In this document: in pieces, positions 31,618 to 38,835 of the stretch
How positions within the stretch are numbered: the stretch's first letter is position 1
Layout of the letters: every line of letters starts with the position of its first letter
Source: a virus
Length of the DNA stretch: 42,549 bases
Direction: 5' to 3' (one strand)
IMG/VR virus record: IMGVR_UViG_3300022690_001927
Span: 1 to 42,549 of that record
Notes under the pieces: model-generated
The model's input: the letters and a program-made list of their open reading frames with translations, nothing else
Told to the model about the DNA's origin: nothing
The model's database searches: none
Translations under genes and position numbers: made by a program

Positions 31618-32046
31618 CTAATTGCACTCAGGGATTCTGAATTTTACACTTATTTTTGAGAGTTTTAGGGCATTAATTACATCTTGATAGTCTGCCTTGT
31701 TTATTGGCTTTGTACTGTTTATTTCGTGCCTAAATATTGAATCGCACTCATAATCATCTATAGTAACTGGAATTGCCTCTAAATCTTCAATCATTGGCTC
31801 GAATATTTGCCTCCATTTTTGCGCAGCCTTGGGACCATGTTTGTAATTTACCTCAACTATTAGCCTATTTGGTGTATATACTATGAGATCAAATTTGTGC
31901 TTTTGTACTTCTTCATTTAGTGTGGTGTATAGTGAATAAGAAATTAGTTTTCTTAGTGGGAATTGTGTTACGATTAATATTCCAGGATAAATTTCATGAA
32001 GAATTTCTTTGACTTCTTTTTCGGCTCTGCCTACAAATTGAGACAT
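31618..32046 (-). CDS. PD-(D/E)XK nuclease candidate, Vsr/DUF559-like (142 aa)
   Basis: Pattern RAEKEVKEILHEIYPGILIVTQFPL followed by HKFDLIVYTPNRLIVEVNYKHG: Asp53, Glu65 then N-Y-K-H, resembling the FD....LIVEVDG..H core of Vsr/DUF559 endonuclease-like folds. The K of ExK is displaced, so activity is uncertain. It lies immediately after the methyltransferase 32048-32845 (1 bp apart), suggesting a modification/cleavage pair. Confidence 0.45.
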   Translation of the reverse strand: MSQFVGRAEKEVKEILHEIYPGILIVTQFPLRKLISYSLYTTLNEEVQKHKFDLIVYTPNRLIVEVNYKHGPKAAQKWRQIFEPMIEDLEAIPVTIDDYECDSIFRHEINSTKPINKADYQDVINALKLSKISVKFRIPECN

Positions 32047-32047
32047 T

Positions 32048-32845
32048 TCAAACTAATTTTTGATCCTCTAGTTTGGTTAACACAATACAATCCATTGTTT
32101 CAGTCATTGACTTTATGTGACCTGATGGCTTGTGCTTGTATGTCATTTGTCTATATGGAATTAGTTCATAGTAGTATCTAGTTACAAGTTCAAAGCCTAC
32201 ATCTAGAGCTTGATTTAGAAAATCTAGTATCAAAGGAATTGTTTTACCCTCGTGCATCCTGTCTCTTGCATCTAAGATACATGCTCCATTTGGTTTTAGT
32301 TTGTCAAAGTAAGATTGTATAACTGCCTTTGAACCTCTGAAAAATGTATCATAGTTTGGTGAGTTTGAAAGATCTCCGCCTTCATGTGAATAGTTATTTT
32401 TATCACCGATAATATTCAGTCCAAAAGGTAATGATGATAGGATAAGATCAGGCTCTTCCCAGTCAATATATCCATCTGGAACTTCTGATCTTGCATCCAT
32501 TAGATAATATTTAGGATTATTTAGAACATCGTGTTTCATTGCTAATTCTATTGCCTTTGGATTTACGTCTGTTCCTAGTCCTATTCTGTTCATTCTGTTT
32601 GCTATTCTTGGAACTATTCCAGATCCACAGCAACCATCCCATACAATATCACCTTCATTAGAGTACAGAGTTATCATATCTCTTGCAAAATCTTCAGGCA
32701 TCTTTGCAGGATAGTTATCTTCAAACTCAAATCTTAGATTATAATGCAGTACTGACAAGGGAGATTTTATTTTTCTTACAATCTCAAAGGATTCGGGAAA
32801 TTTTTCTTTTCTTGCTCTTGGATTATCAAATGATTTAAGACTCAT
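32048..32845 (-). CDS. DNA/RNA methyltransferase-like protein (265 aa)
   Basis: Motif I VWDGCCGSGIV (68-78), GTDVNP (91-96, acidic after strand 2), and motif IV-like SSLPFG (137-142; an SPPF-type site in which the first Pro is Leu). RDRMHEG and later strands complete a class I fold. ATGA overlap with the upstream 70-residue gene. Substrate, DNA adenine or cytosine-N4, cannot be told. Paired with the nuclease candidate downstream. Confidence 0.7.
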   Translation of the reverse strand: MSLKSFDNPRARKEKFPESFEIVRKIKSPLSVLHYNLRFEFEDNYPAKMPEDFARDMITLYSNEGDIVWDGCCGSGIVPRIANRMNRIGLGTDVNPKAIELAMKHDVLNNPKYYLMDARSEVPDGYIDWEEPDLILSSLPFGLNIIGDKNNYSHEGGDLSNSPNYDTFFRGSKAVIQSYFDKLKPNGACILDARDRMHEGKTIPLILDFLNQALDVGFELVTRYYYELIPYRQMTYKHKPSGHIKSMTETMDCIVLTKLEDQKLV

Positions 32846-33054
32846 AGTCTTAGCATCTCCTCAACTTTTTTCAAATACAATTCTAGAGTTCTTCTTTGCT
32901 TGTCAGTTAGTAGTTTTTGGCTCTCTTGGAACTGTGTTACATTTTGATTAGCCCATTCTTCTATTGATAATCCGTTAATTTTTAGAGATAAAATATTATG
33001 AATTTCTATATCATTTATTCCTAATTCATTACAAACTATAGATAAGGATCTCAT
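32842..33054 (-). CDS. helical protein (70 aa)
   Basis: ATG at 33054, almost adjoining the upstream stop. Two to three helices, including QKLLTDKQRRTLELYLKKVEEMLRL. It could be a small DNA-binding or accessory protein of the methylase operon. Unrecognised. Confidence 0.5.
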   Translation of the reverse strand: MRSLSIVCNELGINDIEIHNILSLKINGLSIEEWANQNVTQFQESQKLLTDKQRRTLELYLKKVEEMLRL

Positions 33055-33055
33055 A

Positions 33056-33160
33056 TTAGCTCCTAGTAATTACTCCTTTGAGAAATAAAATATTATTTTT
33101 CCATGCCCAAGTTTCTTTCTTAGAATTGTCATTCCAACTATTTTTGAAATATTTTATCAT
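33056..33160 (-). CDS. micro-protein (34 aa)
   Basis: ATG overlaps the TGA of the winged-helix gene (ATGA). Short with Trp-rich basic sequence (FKNSWND, ETWAWKNN). Coupling supports translation; no function known. Confidence 0.4.
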   Translation of the reverse strand: MIKYFKNSWNDNSKKETWAWKNNILFLKGVITRS

Positions 33161-33399
33161 AGAATCGCCTTTGATTTATTTTTTAATTTGAAAACTTGTT
33201 TAGATCTGCCACAATTTTTGGTTGTTTGTATCTTTGAAATTATTATTATGTTGTTTTTTAATAGTGAGTGTATTATTCGAAAAGCTGTTGCTTGTGGAAT
33301 TTTAGTTTTTTTGATAATATAATTAATAGTGTGTTCCTTTTTGCTTAATAATTTAATAATTTTTTTGTATCTCAAATATGTATTGTAGGTGTCTTTCAT
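33157..33399 (-). CDS. winged helix-turn-helix transcription factor (80 aa)
   Basis: Residues ~10-75: LRYKKIIKLLSKKEHTINYIIKKTKIPQATAFRIIHSLLKNNIIIISKIQ, the classic helix-helix-turn-recognition helix-wing of archaeal wHTH regulators (TrmB/MarR-like), with TAFRIIHSLL as recognition helix. Small and lysine-rich. Likely controls the early or methylase operon. Confidence 0.7.
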   Translation of the reverse strand: MKDTYNTYLRYKKIIKLLSKKEHTINYIIKKTKIPQATAFRIIHSLLKNNIIIISKIQTTKNCGRSKQVFKLKNKSKAIL

Positions 33400-33438
33400 T
33401 TCTGAATTTCACCTTTTGTTTGAAGTGTATTTTTCATA

Positions 33439-33729
33439 TCACATAGCCTCACATGCACATTTGAAACAAATGAATTTGATTCGACCTTTCTTTTTTACTC
33501 TAAGATGTGGACTGTAATAGTTGGCAATATTGACATTTAATTCCCAATCTTCTAAATCTCTTTTACAATTTCCACAATGTTTATTCAGTGTTAATTTTTT
33601 GTATTTATCCCAATCAATAGGAATTTCATAATCAGGTGCTTCTAAGGCTTGAGAGGTAGAATCAAATGCAGATTCATAACCAATTATTAAAAGTTCACCT
33701 GAACATAATTTAATAGTTGATCTAGTCAT
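33439..33729 (-). CDS. zinc-binding protein with two CxxC (96 aa)
   Basis: ATG preceded by GAGGGTGA. Residues ~52-56 CGNC and ~87-91 CFKCAC form a zinc ribbon; the N-terminal half is beta-rich with Tyr/Asp. No family recognised. Confidence 0.55.
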   Translation of the reverse strand: MTRSTIKLCSGELLIIGYESAFDSTSQALEAPDYEIPIDWDKYKKLTLNKHCGNCKRDLEDWELNVNIANYYSPHLRVKKKGRIKFICFKCACEAM

Positions 33730-33754
33730 TGAACTTCACCCTCTGAATGTTTTG

Positions 33755-34144
33755 TCAAATTCGATTCAATACTCCTGTATTTGGTTTAGAATCAAAAACA
33801 ACTTTACAGAGATATTTTTTCTCTACAAACTCTATTGCAGAATAGATATTATCAAAATAGGCTTTAGTTTTACTATCAATCTCGTCTAATCCACCATATT
33901 GTACATTTCCATGATAATGAGATTTGTCATCTTTTGCATATTGTGTGTATTCAAACATATCATATCTAGTGGTTTGTACTTCTACACAGATTTGTTTTCT
34001 AACATAATTAATTGTAAATTCCAGTATTTTTTCTAAATTATCAATAGGATCTATGAATGAATTAGATACCGCACAAATTGATTCTGTTGCTCTATTCTCA
34101 AATAATAAAATTCTACCTTTAGGAACAGAAATACACTTATTCAA
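33755..34144 (-). CDS. hypothetical protein (129 aa), TTG start
   Basis: The longest frame begins at 34162, but TTG at 34144 forms a TTGA overlap with the upstream stop and has GGAGG 8 bases upstream, so 34144 is chosen. Mixed alpha/beta, with FTINYVRKQICVEVQTTRYD and SHYHGNVQYGG. Unrecognised. Confidence 0.55.
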   Translation of the reverse strand: MNKCISVPKGRILLFENRATESICAVSNSFIDPIDNLEKILEFTINYVRKQICVEVQTTRYDMFEYTQYAKDDKSHYHGNVQYGGLDEIDSKTKAYFDNIYSAIEFVEKKYLCKVVFDSKPNTGVLNRI

Positions 34145-34347
34145 TTCTGTTTGCCTCCACACTCAAAAAAGTTTAGTTCGTATGCTGGGTGTTTCATAAT
34201 TTTAAATGTTTTAACAAAGTTTTCAGGAGTATAACAAAATCTGGTTCCATATGGTCTACCTACTGTGATTAATCCTGTTTTCTTTTTGTAGTAAATAGAA
34301 CACTCACAAACCTCAGAAAGACGTTCTTTCGTCTTAGTGTTATTCAT
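34141..34347 (-). CDS. hypothetical protein (68 aa)
   Basis: The open frame extends to 34377, but ATG at 34347 has GGAGG 7-8 bases upstream and overlaps the stop of the C2H2 gene. VCECSIYYKKKTGLITVGRPYG and a C-terminal Cys suggest a small metal-binding or beta protein. Unrecognised. Confidence 0.55.
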   Translation of the reverse strand: MNNTKTKERLSEVCECSIYYKKKTGLITVGRPYGTRFCYTPENFVKTFKIMKHPAYELNFFECGGKQN

Positions 34348-34438
34348 TCCAATGAACCTCCTTGAGATGCTTCTCATAGTTTTGTGGTTTGATTAGCTCT
34401 CTACAAGTACCACACTCTTTCAATTTTGGTTTATTCAT
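34340..34438 (-). CDS. C2H2 zinc-finger micro-protein (32 aa)
   Basis: ATG overlaps the stop of the upstream gene (ATGA). ECGTCRELI ... YEKHLKEVH fits C-x2-C-x12-H-x4-H, a complete single C2H2 finger. Similar in design to 30441-30530. Likely nucleic-acid-binding. Confidence 0.6.
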   Translation of the reverse strand: MNKPKLKECGTCRELIKPQNYEKHLKEVHWNE

Positions 34439-34599
34439 GAAAACCACCACTTCAATAATTTATCTGCAATGTCCTTGGTAGGTGATGATAAAATTATGTA
34501 TCGTTGAGCTACAGTATTAATTTCATCTAGACAAAATCTGCATATTCCGCCTGAGTCTGTCCTTCTGCCACACTTTCTAGTACATTCAGGAAGTATCAT
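34435..34599 (-). CDS. small zinc protein (54 aa)
   Basis: The frame is open from 34647 but ATG at 34599 follows CAGGAGG by six bases and overlaps the upstream gene, so start 34599. CTRKCGRRTDSGGICRFC gives a CxxxC..CxxC knuckle, then a helix and Trp-rich tail. Unrecognised. Confidence 0.55.
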   Translation of the reverse strand: MILPECTRKCGRRTDSGGICRFCLDEINTVAQRYIILSSPTKDIADKLLKWWFS

Positions 34600-34792
34600 T
34601 ATTTTCCTCCTGTTCGTATTTTTTTCGATAAGGTGCTGCAGCCTCATCTATGTAACTAACTGCTGTTACTCTAGAAACTTTTAGATTAACTTCGCAGAAA
34701 TTCAATAAGGCTTTCATATTCCAGCCTAGAATAATTTTAGTTCTAAGATCTATGACTCTGTTATGTCTTATTCCTCTAACTCTAGTTGACAT
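34586..34792 (-). CDS. basic helix-turn-helix-like protein (68 aa)
   Basis: ATG shares bases with the upstream stop (TAATG). IDLRTKIILGWNMKALLNFCEVNLKVSRVTAVSYIDEAAA could be a short HTH (recognition helix VSRVTAVSYIDEA). Basic, probably DNA-binding. No family assigned. Confidence 0.5.
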   Translation of the reverse strand: MSTRVRGIRHNRVIDLRTKIILGWNMKALLNFCEVNLKVSRVTAVSYIDEAAAPYRKKYEQEENNDTS

Positions 34793-35142
34793 TAGGACGT
34801 CCTCACATTTACAGTACCATAATCTAGAAATTTCTGAGATCTAGCACCTAGAGTTTGGCACTTCCAAATTATTTTTTGTCTTGCTTCGTCATTAATTTTA
34901 TCACTTGTAATGTATTTAGTCCATACCTCATCACTATCAAAAAATGCAGGGGTAACTACCATTTCCTCATTATCTACGAATTGATCTAGTGTTGATGTTC
35001 CTTTTCCATCTCCGTAAATTCTGATATAGTTTTCCATAAACTCGTTAAATTTATCACCTAACTGCAGGCCATCTTTAGCTAACAATGCCTTGAAAATCTT
35101 GTATGTTTCCTCTTTAGCTTCAAAGCTCTTAATTTTAGTCAT
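34792..35142 (-). CDS. ribbon-helix-helix-type protein (116 aa)
   Basis: ATG at 35142 has GGAG six bases upstream, preferred over the ATG at 35154. KIKSFEAKEETYKIFKALLAKDGLQLGDKFNEFMENYIRI resembles a CopG/RHH with helix pair. A later STLDQFV resembles a PCNA-interacting (PIP) box, noted without proof. The AAAT microsatellite lies in its leader. Confidence 0.55.
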   Translation of the reverse strand: MTKIKSFEAKEETYKIFKALLAKDGLQLGDKFNEFMENYIRIYGDGKGTSTLDQFVDNEEMVVTPAFFDSDEVWTKYITSDKINDEARQKIIWKCQTLGARSQKFLDYGTVNVRTS

Positions 35143-35176
35143 TATTAACTCCAAAGATGAAAGAATTACAAAATAA

Positions 35177-35200
35177 AAATAAATAAATAAATAAATAAAT
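35177..35200. repeat. (AAAT)6 microsatellite in leader/promoter
   Basis: Six AAAT units, flanked by ATTTATTTTATTTTT that can pair with it. Located 35-58 bp before the 35142 start. Confidence 0.7.
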
Positions 35201-35262
35201 ATTTATTTTATTTTTAGTAATCGTATGTTGTTTATTGCTAGTGGAAATGAAGGTGTATATAG

Positions 35263-35634
35263 TCATGAAGATAACCTCTCATAAATTTTAGATATTGAAT
35301 AACAAAATCCTATATGGCTACACTTGAAAGAATTACAAAAAATACATACCAATGATGAAAAACTTTTCTTAAATTGTAACTCTATAATTCTATTAATTCT
35401 GGTATCATGTAAGATAATTCTATTTTTTTCAATCTTTATTAATTCAATTATTCTTTTATGTTTTGAAAAAGTGTTGTGTTCCTGTAGTAATTGTCTAATC
35501 TGATATGTGATATAGGCAGTAAAACTATTAACTCCTACATGTCGTAATTCCTTCTTAATTTTTTTGTAGGTTTCTTTGTACTCGTCATAGATGTAATCTG
35601 GTACTGTAATAGTCTTGAATCCCTGAGTCGTCAT
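35263..35634 (-). CDS. RHH-like protein with C-terminal zinc site (123 aa)
   Basis: ATG overlaps the upstream stop (TAATG). The N-terminal ~45 (TITVPDYIYDEYKETYKKIKKELR) looks like a ribbon-helix-helix, the C-terminal has CIFCNSFKCSHIGFC, four Cys and a His in 15 residues, an unusual small zinc knot. Probably a regulator. No family assigned. Confidence 0.5.
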   Translation of the reverse strand: MTTQGFKTITVPDYIYDEYKETYKKIKKELRHVGVNSFTAYITYQIRQLLQEHNTFSKHKRIIELIKIEKNRIILHDTRINRIIELQFKKSFSSLVCIFCNSFKCSHIGFCYSISKIYERLSS

Positions 35635-35888
35635 TATACCACCTTAAAGGTATAGGAACTACCGCTAGTTACAAAGCAGATTCTTCTATCTCCTCTTTTG
35701 ATTTTTCTATCCTGGAGCATTTCAGTAATTCTTGGTGCTACTGATCTTAATGGTAAGAGTAGATTATCTGCAATTTCTGCACTTGTTCTATTGGGAAATT
35801 TTAAGATGCAATTATAGACTTCTGCCTGTCTCTTTGACAGAGTTTTCTTAACTTCGCTAAAAGCATCTAGAGAAGCATCACTCATCAT
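35634..35888 (-). CDS. winged helix-turn-helix regulator (84 aa)
   Basis: ATG overlaps the annealing-protein stop (TAATG). LSKRQAEVYNCILKFPNRTSAEIADNLLLPLRSVAPRITEMLQDRKIKRGDRRICFVTSG is a typical wHTH including wing (GDRRICFV). Likely transcription factor in the early operon. Confidence 0.7.
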   Translation of the reverse strand: MMSDASLDAFSEVKKTLSKRQAEVYNCILKFPNRTSAEIADNLLLPLRSVAPRITEMLQDRKIKRGDRRICFVTSGSSYTFKVV

Positions 35889-36667
35889 TAGTAATTTACC
35901 TCAATATCTAGCAACTTTGAAGCCTGTTCTGCCTTTACTGGCTTGTCACAATCATAACAAGTATGGAATCCATCTTGGTTCTTCTCAAACTTTACTTTAG
36001 GAGATGCACATTCGCACCAATTAACTTCTTCTTTCTCAGATTTTGGAACGGTCTGAGCTTCTTGAGCATCCTTTTTTAGATCTTCAATAATGTTTGATGC
36101 AATCTCTTTAGTCTCAGGTTTTGGACCTGTATAGCCTAAATTCTTTAGATAGTCTAGTTGTTTTTGGCTTGGTGCATCTGATGATGCAGTATTTTGAGGA
36201 TCAAGTTTATGAACGTCTTTTGATTCTACAGTATCTAACATTGCGTTTATCTCAACTTCTGGAATCTGTTTTCTGTATGCGTTTCTTTCTGCCTTTGATA
36301 GTGCCTTAGTCCTACCAAATGGATCATATTTACTATTGAAAAGATATGGTGACTCGCTAGCTCCTACTGTAGTTAGTCCAGTCTTGATATTTTTTACTTT
36401 AACAGTTGCGTACCAAATCCACATACCTAACTCTGCTGTATGCTTTACTAGTTCGATAAGTGGCATATCGATAACTTCTATGGGTTGTTCCTTCTGTGAC
36501 ATTTTTAGAACGAGCCATTTGATACCCATGTAAGATAGTTGTTTCTTACCTCTAACTTCATAACAAAGAGCTTGCTTTACTGCTGATTCTGCTTCCATAA
36601 TCTGTTGATTATCAGCTTCATCCATAATCAGAAATTCAGATTTTACAGGTAGATTCTCATTACTCAT
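35888..36667 (-). CDS. single-strand annealing protein candidate (Rad52/Erf/Sak-like)
   Basis: ~259 residues. Core with SYMGIKWLVLKM, DPFGRTKALSKAERNAYRKQIPEVEI (~115-140), an ALSKAxRNAxRKxIPE block of viral recombinases. Then a helical segment with QKQLDYLKNLGYTGPKPETKEI, found in many DNA-repair-linked proteins. The C terminus has a zinc ribbon (CECASPK ... CYDC). It anneals ssDNA for recombination-driven replication or repair. ATG at 36667 overlaps the SWIM gene. Confidence 0.65.
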   Translation of the reverse strand: MSNENLPVKSEFLIMDEADNQQIMEAESAVKQALCYEVRGKKQLSYMGIKWLVLKMSQKEQPIEVIDMPLIELVKHTAELGMWIWYATVKVKNIKTGLTTVGASESPYLFNSKYDPFGRTKALSKAERNAYRKQIPEVEINAMLDTVESKDVHKLDPQNTASSDAPSQKQLDYLKNLGYTGPKPETKEIASNIIEDLKKDAQEAQTVPKSEKEEVNWCECASPKVKFEKNQDGFHTCYDCDKPVKAEQASKLLDIEVNY

Positions 36668-36992
36668 CTCTTTCATTCTCCATATCCTTGAATGCCTGTC
36701 TGAATTTTGCTAAAAATTCACGATATGCTAGTTGGTGTTTACACTGAAATGACAAGGCGTGTATATTTTTGTAATCTTCTGTATTTCTGTGGAAGTTATC
36801 AGGACAAGTACAGTATTCATCATGTGTTCTTTTATCTGTAATTTTTCCCATATACTTTATTTTTTTAAGATCATTAGGATCAAATACGTTAAAGTAACTG
36901 TGATCAGATTCTATCGAAGCCATCTGAACGTAAACGCCTTTTGAAGCTGTTAGTCGTCTTTCGTCTGAAAAAATTTCTTTAGAGGATAACAA
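36660..36992 (-). CDS. SWIM zinc-finger protein (110 aa)
   Basis: TTG at 36992 directly after the upstream stop. EYCTCPDNFHRN ... LSFQCKHQLAY: C-x-C-x(n)-C-x-H, the SWIM signature, which binds DNA or protein and occurs with recombination proteins. Sited beside the annealing protein, so a joint role is inferred. Confidence 0.7.
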   Translation of the reverse strand: MLSSKEIFSDERRLTASKGVYVQMASIESDHSYFNVFDPNDLKKIKYMGKITDKRTHDEYCTCPDNFHRNTEDYKNIHALSFQCKHQLAYREFLAKFRQAFKDMENERDE

Positions 36993-37343
36993 TTAATTAT
37001 CACCCTCTAAAGTTTGGTCTAAGGTAGTCTGGCCACCTTTTTTCTGTATGAATTGGTCAATCTCTTTTTTTATTACATGTGCTTTTCTCTCACTACCGCA
37101 AGCCTTGACTTTGACTTTGAGTTTTAGTTTCTCATCATCGTCATTCCAGTTTTTTACTTCCAGATCAAAATGAACTTCATCTTTGACTAGATCATAGAGT
37201 CCGTTTTTTATCTCTGTTACTTGGTTTTGGGATTTGAAATTCCAAATTGTATAAGTCAAGGTTATGCACTCGTTGTTTATTGCATTAACGTTTGATACGT
37301 TGATATGACCCTTCCCCTTGATTATGTCATTATTTTTTTCCAA
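36993..37343 (-). CDS. hypothetical protein with acidic/PIP-like C terminus (116 aa)
   Basis: The longest frame starts at 37388 inside the 56-residue gene; TTG at 37343 has GGAG seven bases upstream, preferred here. Beta-rich core with HFDLEVKNWNDDDEKLKLKVKV, then helix and GGQTTLDQTLEGDN. The C-terminal QTTLDQ-like stretch resembles a PCNA-interacting box and an acidic SSB-type tail, an analogy only. It could be a single-strand DNA-binding protein. Not recognised. Confidence 0.5.
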   Translation of the reverse strand: MEKNNDIIKGKGHINVSNVNAINNECITLTYTIWNFKSQNQVTEIKNGLYDLVKDEVHFDLEVKNWNDDDEKLKLKVKVKACGSERKAHVIKKEIDQFIQKKGGQTTLDQTLEGDN

Positions 37344-37500
37344 ATGTAATCTCCGTAATTTTCCATTCGTGTTTGTGTTCACCTTCATCTATTGGGAAAT
37401 TGTGAAATGGTGGACACTTTTCTACTTTCTCTATTGTTGCAGGACTGTGATAGTTTACTATCATAAAACAATTAGTTGCTGTACAAGTGCATTGAATCAA
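37330..37500 (-). CDS. Cys/His-rich protein (56 aa), TTG start, overlapping frames
   Basis: TTG at 37500 overlaps the upstream TGA (TTGA). CTCTATNCF at the start, later KCPPFHNF, EHKHEW: four Cys, several His. It overlaps the next gene by 14 nt if that starts at 37343. Zinc site likely; role unknown. Confidence 0.5.
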   Translation of the reverse strand: MIQCTCTATNCFMIVNYHSPATIEKVEKCPPFHNFPIDEGEHKHEWKITEITFGKK

Positions 37501-37589
37501 GCAGTTATCCCCTCAATGTATGCTACATTACAGTCAAGACAAATGCGAGGTCTGCCTCTCACATGTCCCCATCTATGCTCATGTTCCAA
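37497..37589 (-). CDS. mini protein with RxxxCLDC (30 aa), TTG start
   Basis: TTG preceded by GGAGAATAAAA, overlapping the upstream stop by 11 nt. EHEHRWGHVRGRPRICLDCNVAYI has His, Arg and CLDC, reminiscent of half a zinc ribbon. Coupling on both sides supports it. Confidence 0.45.
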   Translation of the reverse strand: MEHEHRWGHVRGRPRICLDCNVAYIEGITA

Positions 37590-37785
37590 TTTTATTCTCC
37601 TTTTCTATACACTCATCATAAGATTTAGCTCCACAATGCAAGCACTTGAAAGAAATAATATTTTTTCTAAATTCTTCTTCGTTCACATAAAGTTCTATTG
37701 GAATTTTTATTGTCTGTGGTCTTTCCTTATCTCCACTATCATAAGTTATTAAAAATAATCTCTGTGGCATTAGTTTGACACTCAT
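37579..37785 (-). CDS. hypothetical protein with CLHC (68 aa)
   Basis: ATG overlaps the stop of the 91-residue frame (ATGA). Beta-rich N-terminal half, then FKCLHCGAKSYDECIE, a one-knuckle zinc site. Unrecognised. Confidence 0.6.
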   Translation of the reverse strand: MSVKLMPQRLFLITYDSGDKERPQTIKIPIELYVNEEEFRKNIISFKCLHCGAKSYDECIEKENKIGT

Positions 37786-38057
37786 TCTTTCACTCCATTT
37801 TGAATTGTCTTGAGTAGATCCTCAGTTGATTCAATTTTAGATGCAGCAAGAAGGAGATCTGGGTTTTTAGAGAGTAGATCCAAATTCTGACAAACCAAAA
37901 GATATCCAAATCTCCCAAGAACTGATCTGTCGATAACGTTTCCTTTCTTTCTAAGATTAGAAGCAATACATGATTTCCTTAGGATTGTATCGAGTGATTC
38001 GAGAAAATCTTCAGTTACAGTTATGACTAGACCTGTTTTCTTGCTATTTGTAAACAG
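37782..38057 (-). CDS. 91-residue protein with probable CTG start
   Basis: Open frame from CTG at 38057-38055 with strong GGAGG nine bases upstream, and no ATG/GTG/TTG in the first ~50 codons. Two helices (VTEDFLESLDTILRKSC, LKTIQNGVKE) plus RSVLGRFGYLLVCQNLDLLSKNPDLLLAASK look like a real helical protein. It ends in ATGA with the next gene. It heads the leftward early operon from the divergent control region. CTG start is inferred; a sequencing error or other start is possible. Confidence 0.5.
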   Translation of the reverse strand: MFTNSKKTGLVITVTEDFLESLDTILRKSCIASNLRKKGNVIDRSVLGRFGYLLVCQNLDLLSKNPDLLLAASKIESTEDLLKTIQNGVKE

Positions 38058-38079
38058 ATTCTACTGCCTCCAGTTTACA

Positions 38080-38090
38080 TTGTATCACAA
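38080..38090. promoter_or_regulatory. operator-like TTGTATCACAA, copy 2
   Basis: Same 11-mer as at 31565 and 38222. 23-33 bp upstream of the CTG-start frame, at the TATA/start position of its promoter, so binding there would repress the early operon. Confidence 0.55.
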
Positions 38091-38188
38091 AGTACAATTG
38101 TTTTACAACTATTTAAGTGATATTATTCAAATAGTGTTGACATATAATACCAATATACATTCATATATTATTAATCGATGGAAAATGT

Positions 38189-38253
38189 GTTGCTCTAGTG
38201 AATGGATAATCTCCGGTTTATTTGTATCACAACTTGTAAATAACTGGAGCAAC
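38189..38253. promoter_or_regulatory. long imperfect inverted repeat GTTGCTCTAG/CTGGAGCAAC
   Basis: GTTGCTCTAG (38189-38198) and CTGGAGCAAC (38244-38253) pair at 10 of 10 positions counting one G-U, around a 45-nt loop which itself holds GGATAATCTCC and TTATTT...AAATAA. It overlaps the second control-region operator. It may be an origin, operator array or RNA element. Confidence 0.4.
38222..38232. promoter_or_regulatory. operator-like TTGTATCACAA, copy 3
   Basis: Third identical 11-mer, between the early operon and the rightward regulator gene, inside the inverted-repeat loop. Confidence 0.5.
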
Positions 38254-38316
38254 ATTATTCAATTATGAATGTATGAATATTTATCATTAATAAATTAAAT
38301 GATTACAATGTAAGCA

Positions 38317-38835
38317 TTGTCAAAAAGCAATAATATATCATTTCGACTAAGTGATGAAAATAACGATAAGTTACAAAACTTGGCAGATATGCAAGACAGT
38401 CAAAAAAGTACAGTGGCATCAACCATTGTTACTAGTTTCTTAAATGAAAATATGGAAGATCTAATAATAAACCATATATCATATCCAAGACCTGTAATTA
38501 AGAAACTATTTACTTCATTAAGTGAGGAACAGATAATAAATCTAATATCTGAATTTAATGGTTATAATAAAGGAATAATAAAATCAGCAAGACACAACAA
38601 TTCATCAACCAAGATTTTAATACTTTTAAGAAAATGGCTAAAGTCTTGTGGTTGTGAGGTTCATCTATCATCATATGGCAAGCAACAAAATATAGAGATT
38701 CATCATGAAATGGAGAAGAATTGGTCTGTTGTAACCTGTACAACAATTACGTACATTTTAGAAATACTTGGATATAAAATAAAAAGATCATTTGTTGAAG
38801 ATAGTTGGTTTAAGATTGAGTATCTACCAAATTAG
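38317..38835 (+). CDS. ribbon-helix-helix-type regulator, plus strand (172 aa)
   Basis: TTG start. SNNISFRLSDENNDKLQNLADMQDSQKSTVASTIVTSFL at the start is an Arc/CopG-like RHH (beta strand NISFRL, two helices). The rest is a helical/mixed domain with paired Cys (KSCGCEV) and IEIHHEMEKNW. It is divergent from the early operon and convergent with the integrase, overlapping it by 26 bp. The best candidate for the lysogeny or early-gene regulator acting on the TTGTATCACAA sites (inference). Confidence 0.65.
   Translation: MSKSNNISFRLSDENNDKLQNLADMQDSQKSTVASTIVTSFLNENMEDLIINHISYPRPVIKKLFTSLSEEQIINLISEFNGYNKGIIKSARHNNSSTKILILLRKWLKSCGCEVHLSSYGKQQNIEIHHEMEKNWSVVTCTTITYILEILGYKIKRSFVEDSWFKIEYLPN

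Noticed and set aside
38023-38268. Plus-strand 81-codon frame in control region
   Set aside because: It lies over the operator sites, inverted repeat and the start of the 91-residue minus gene; no SD.
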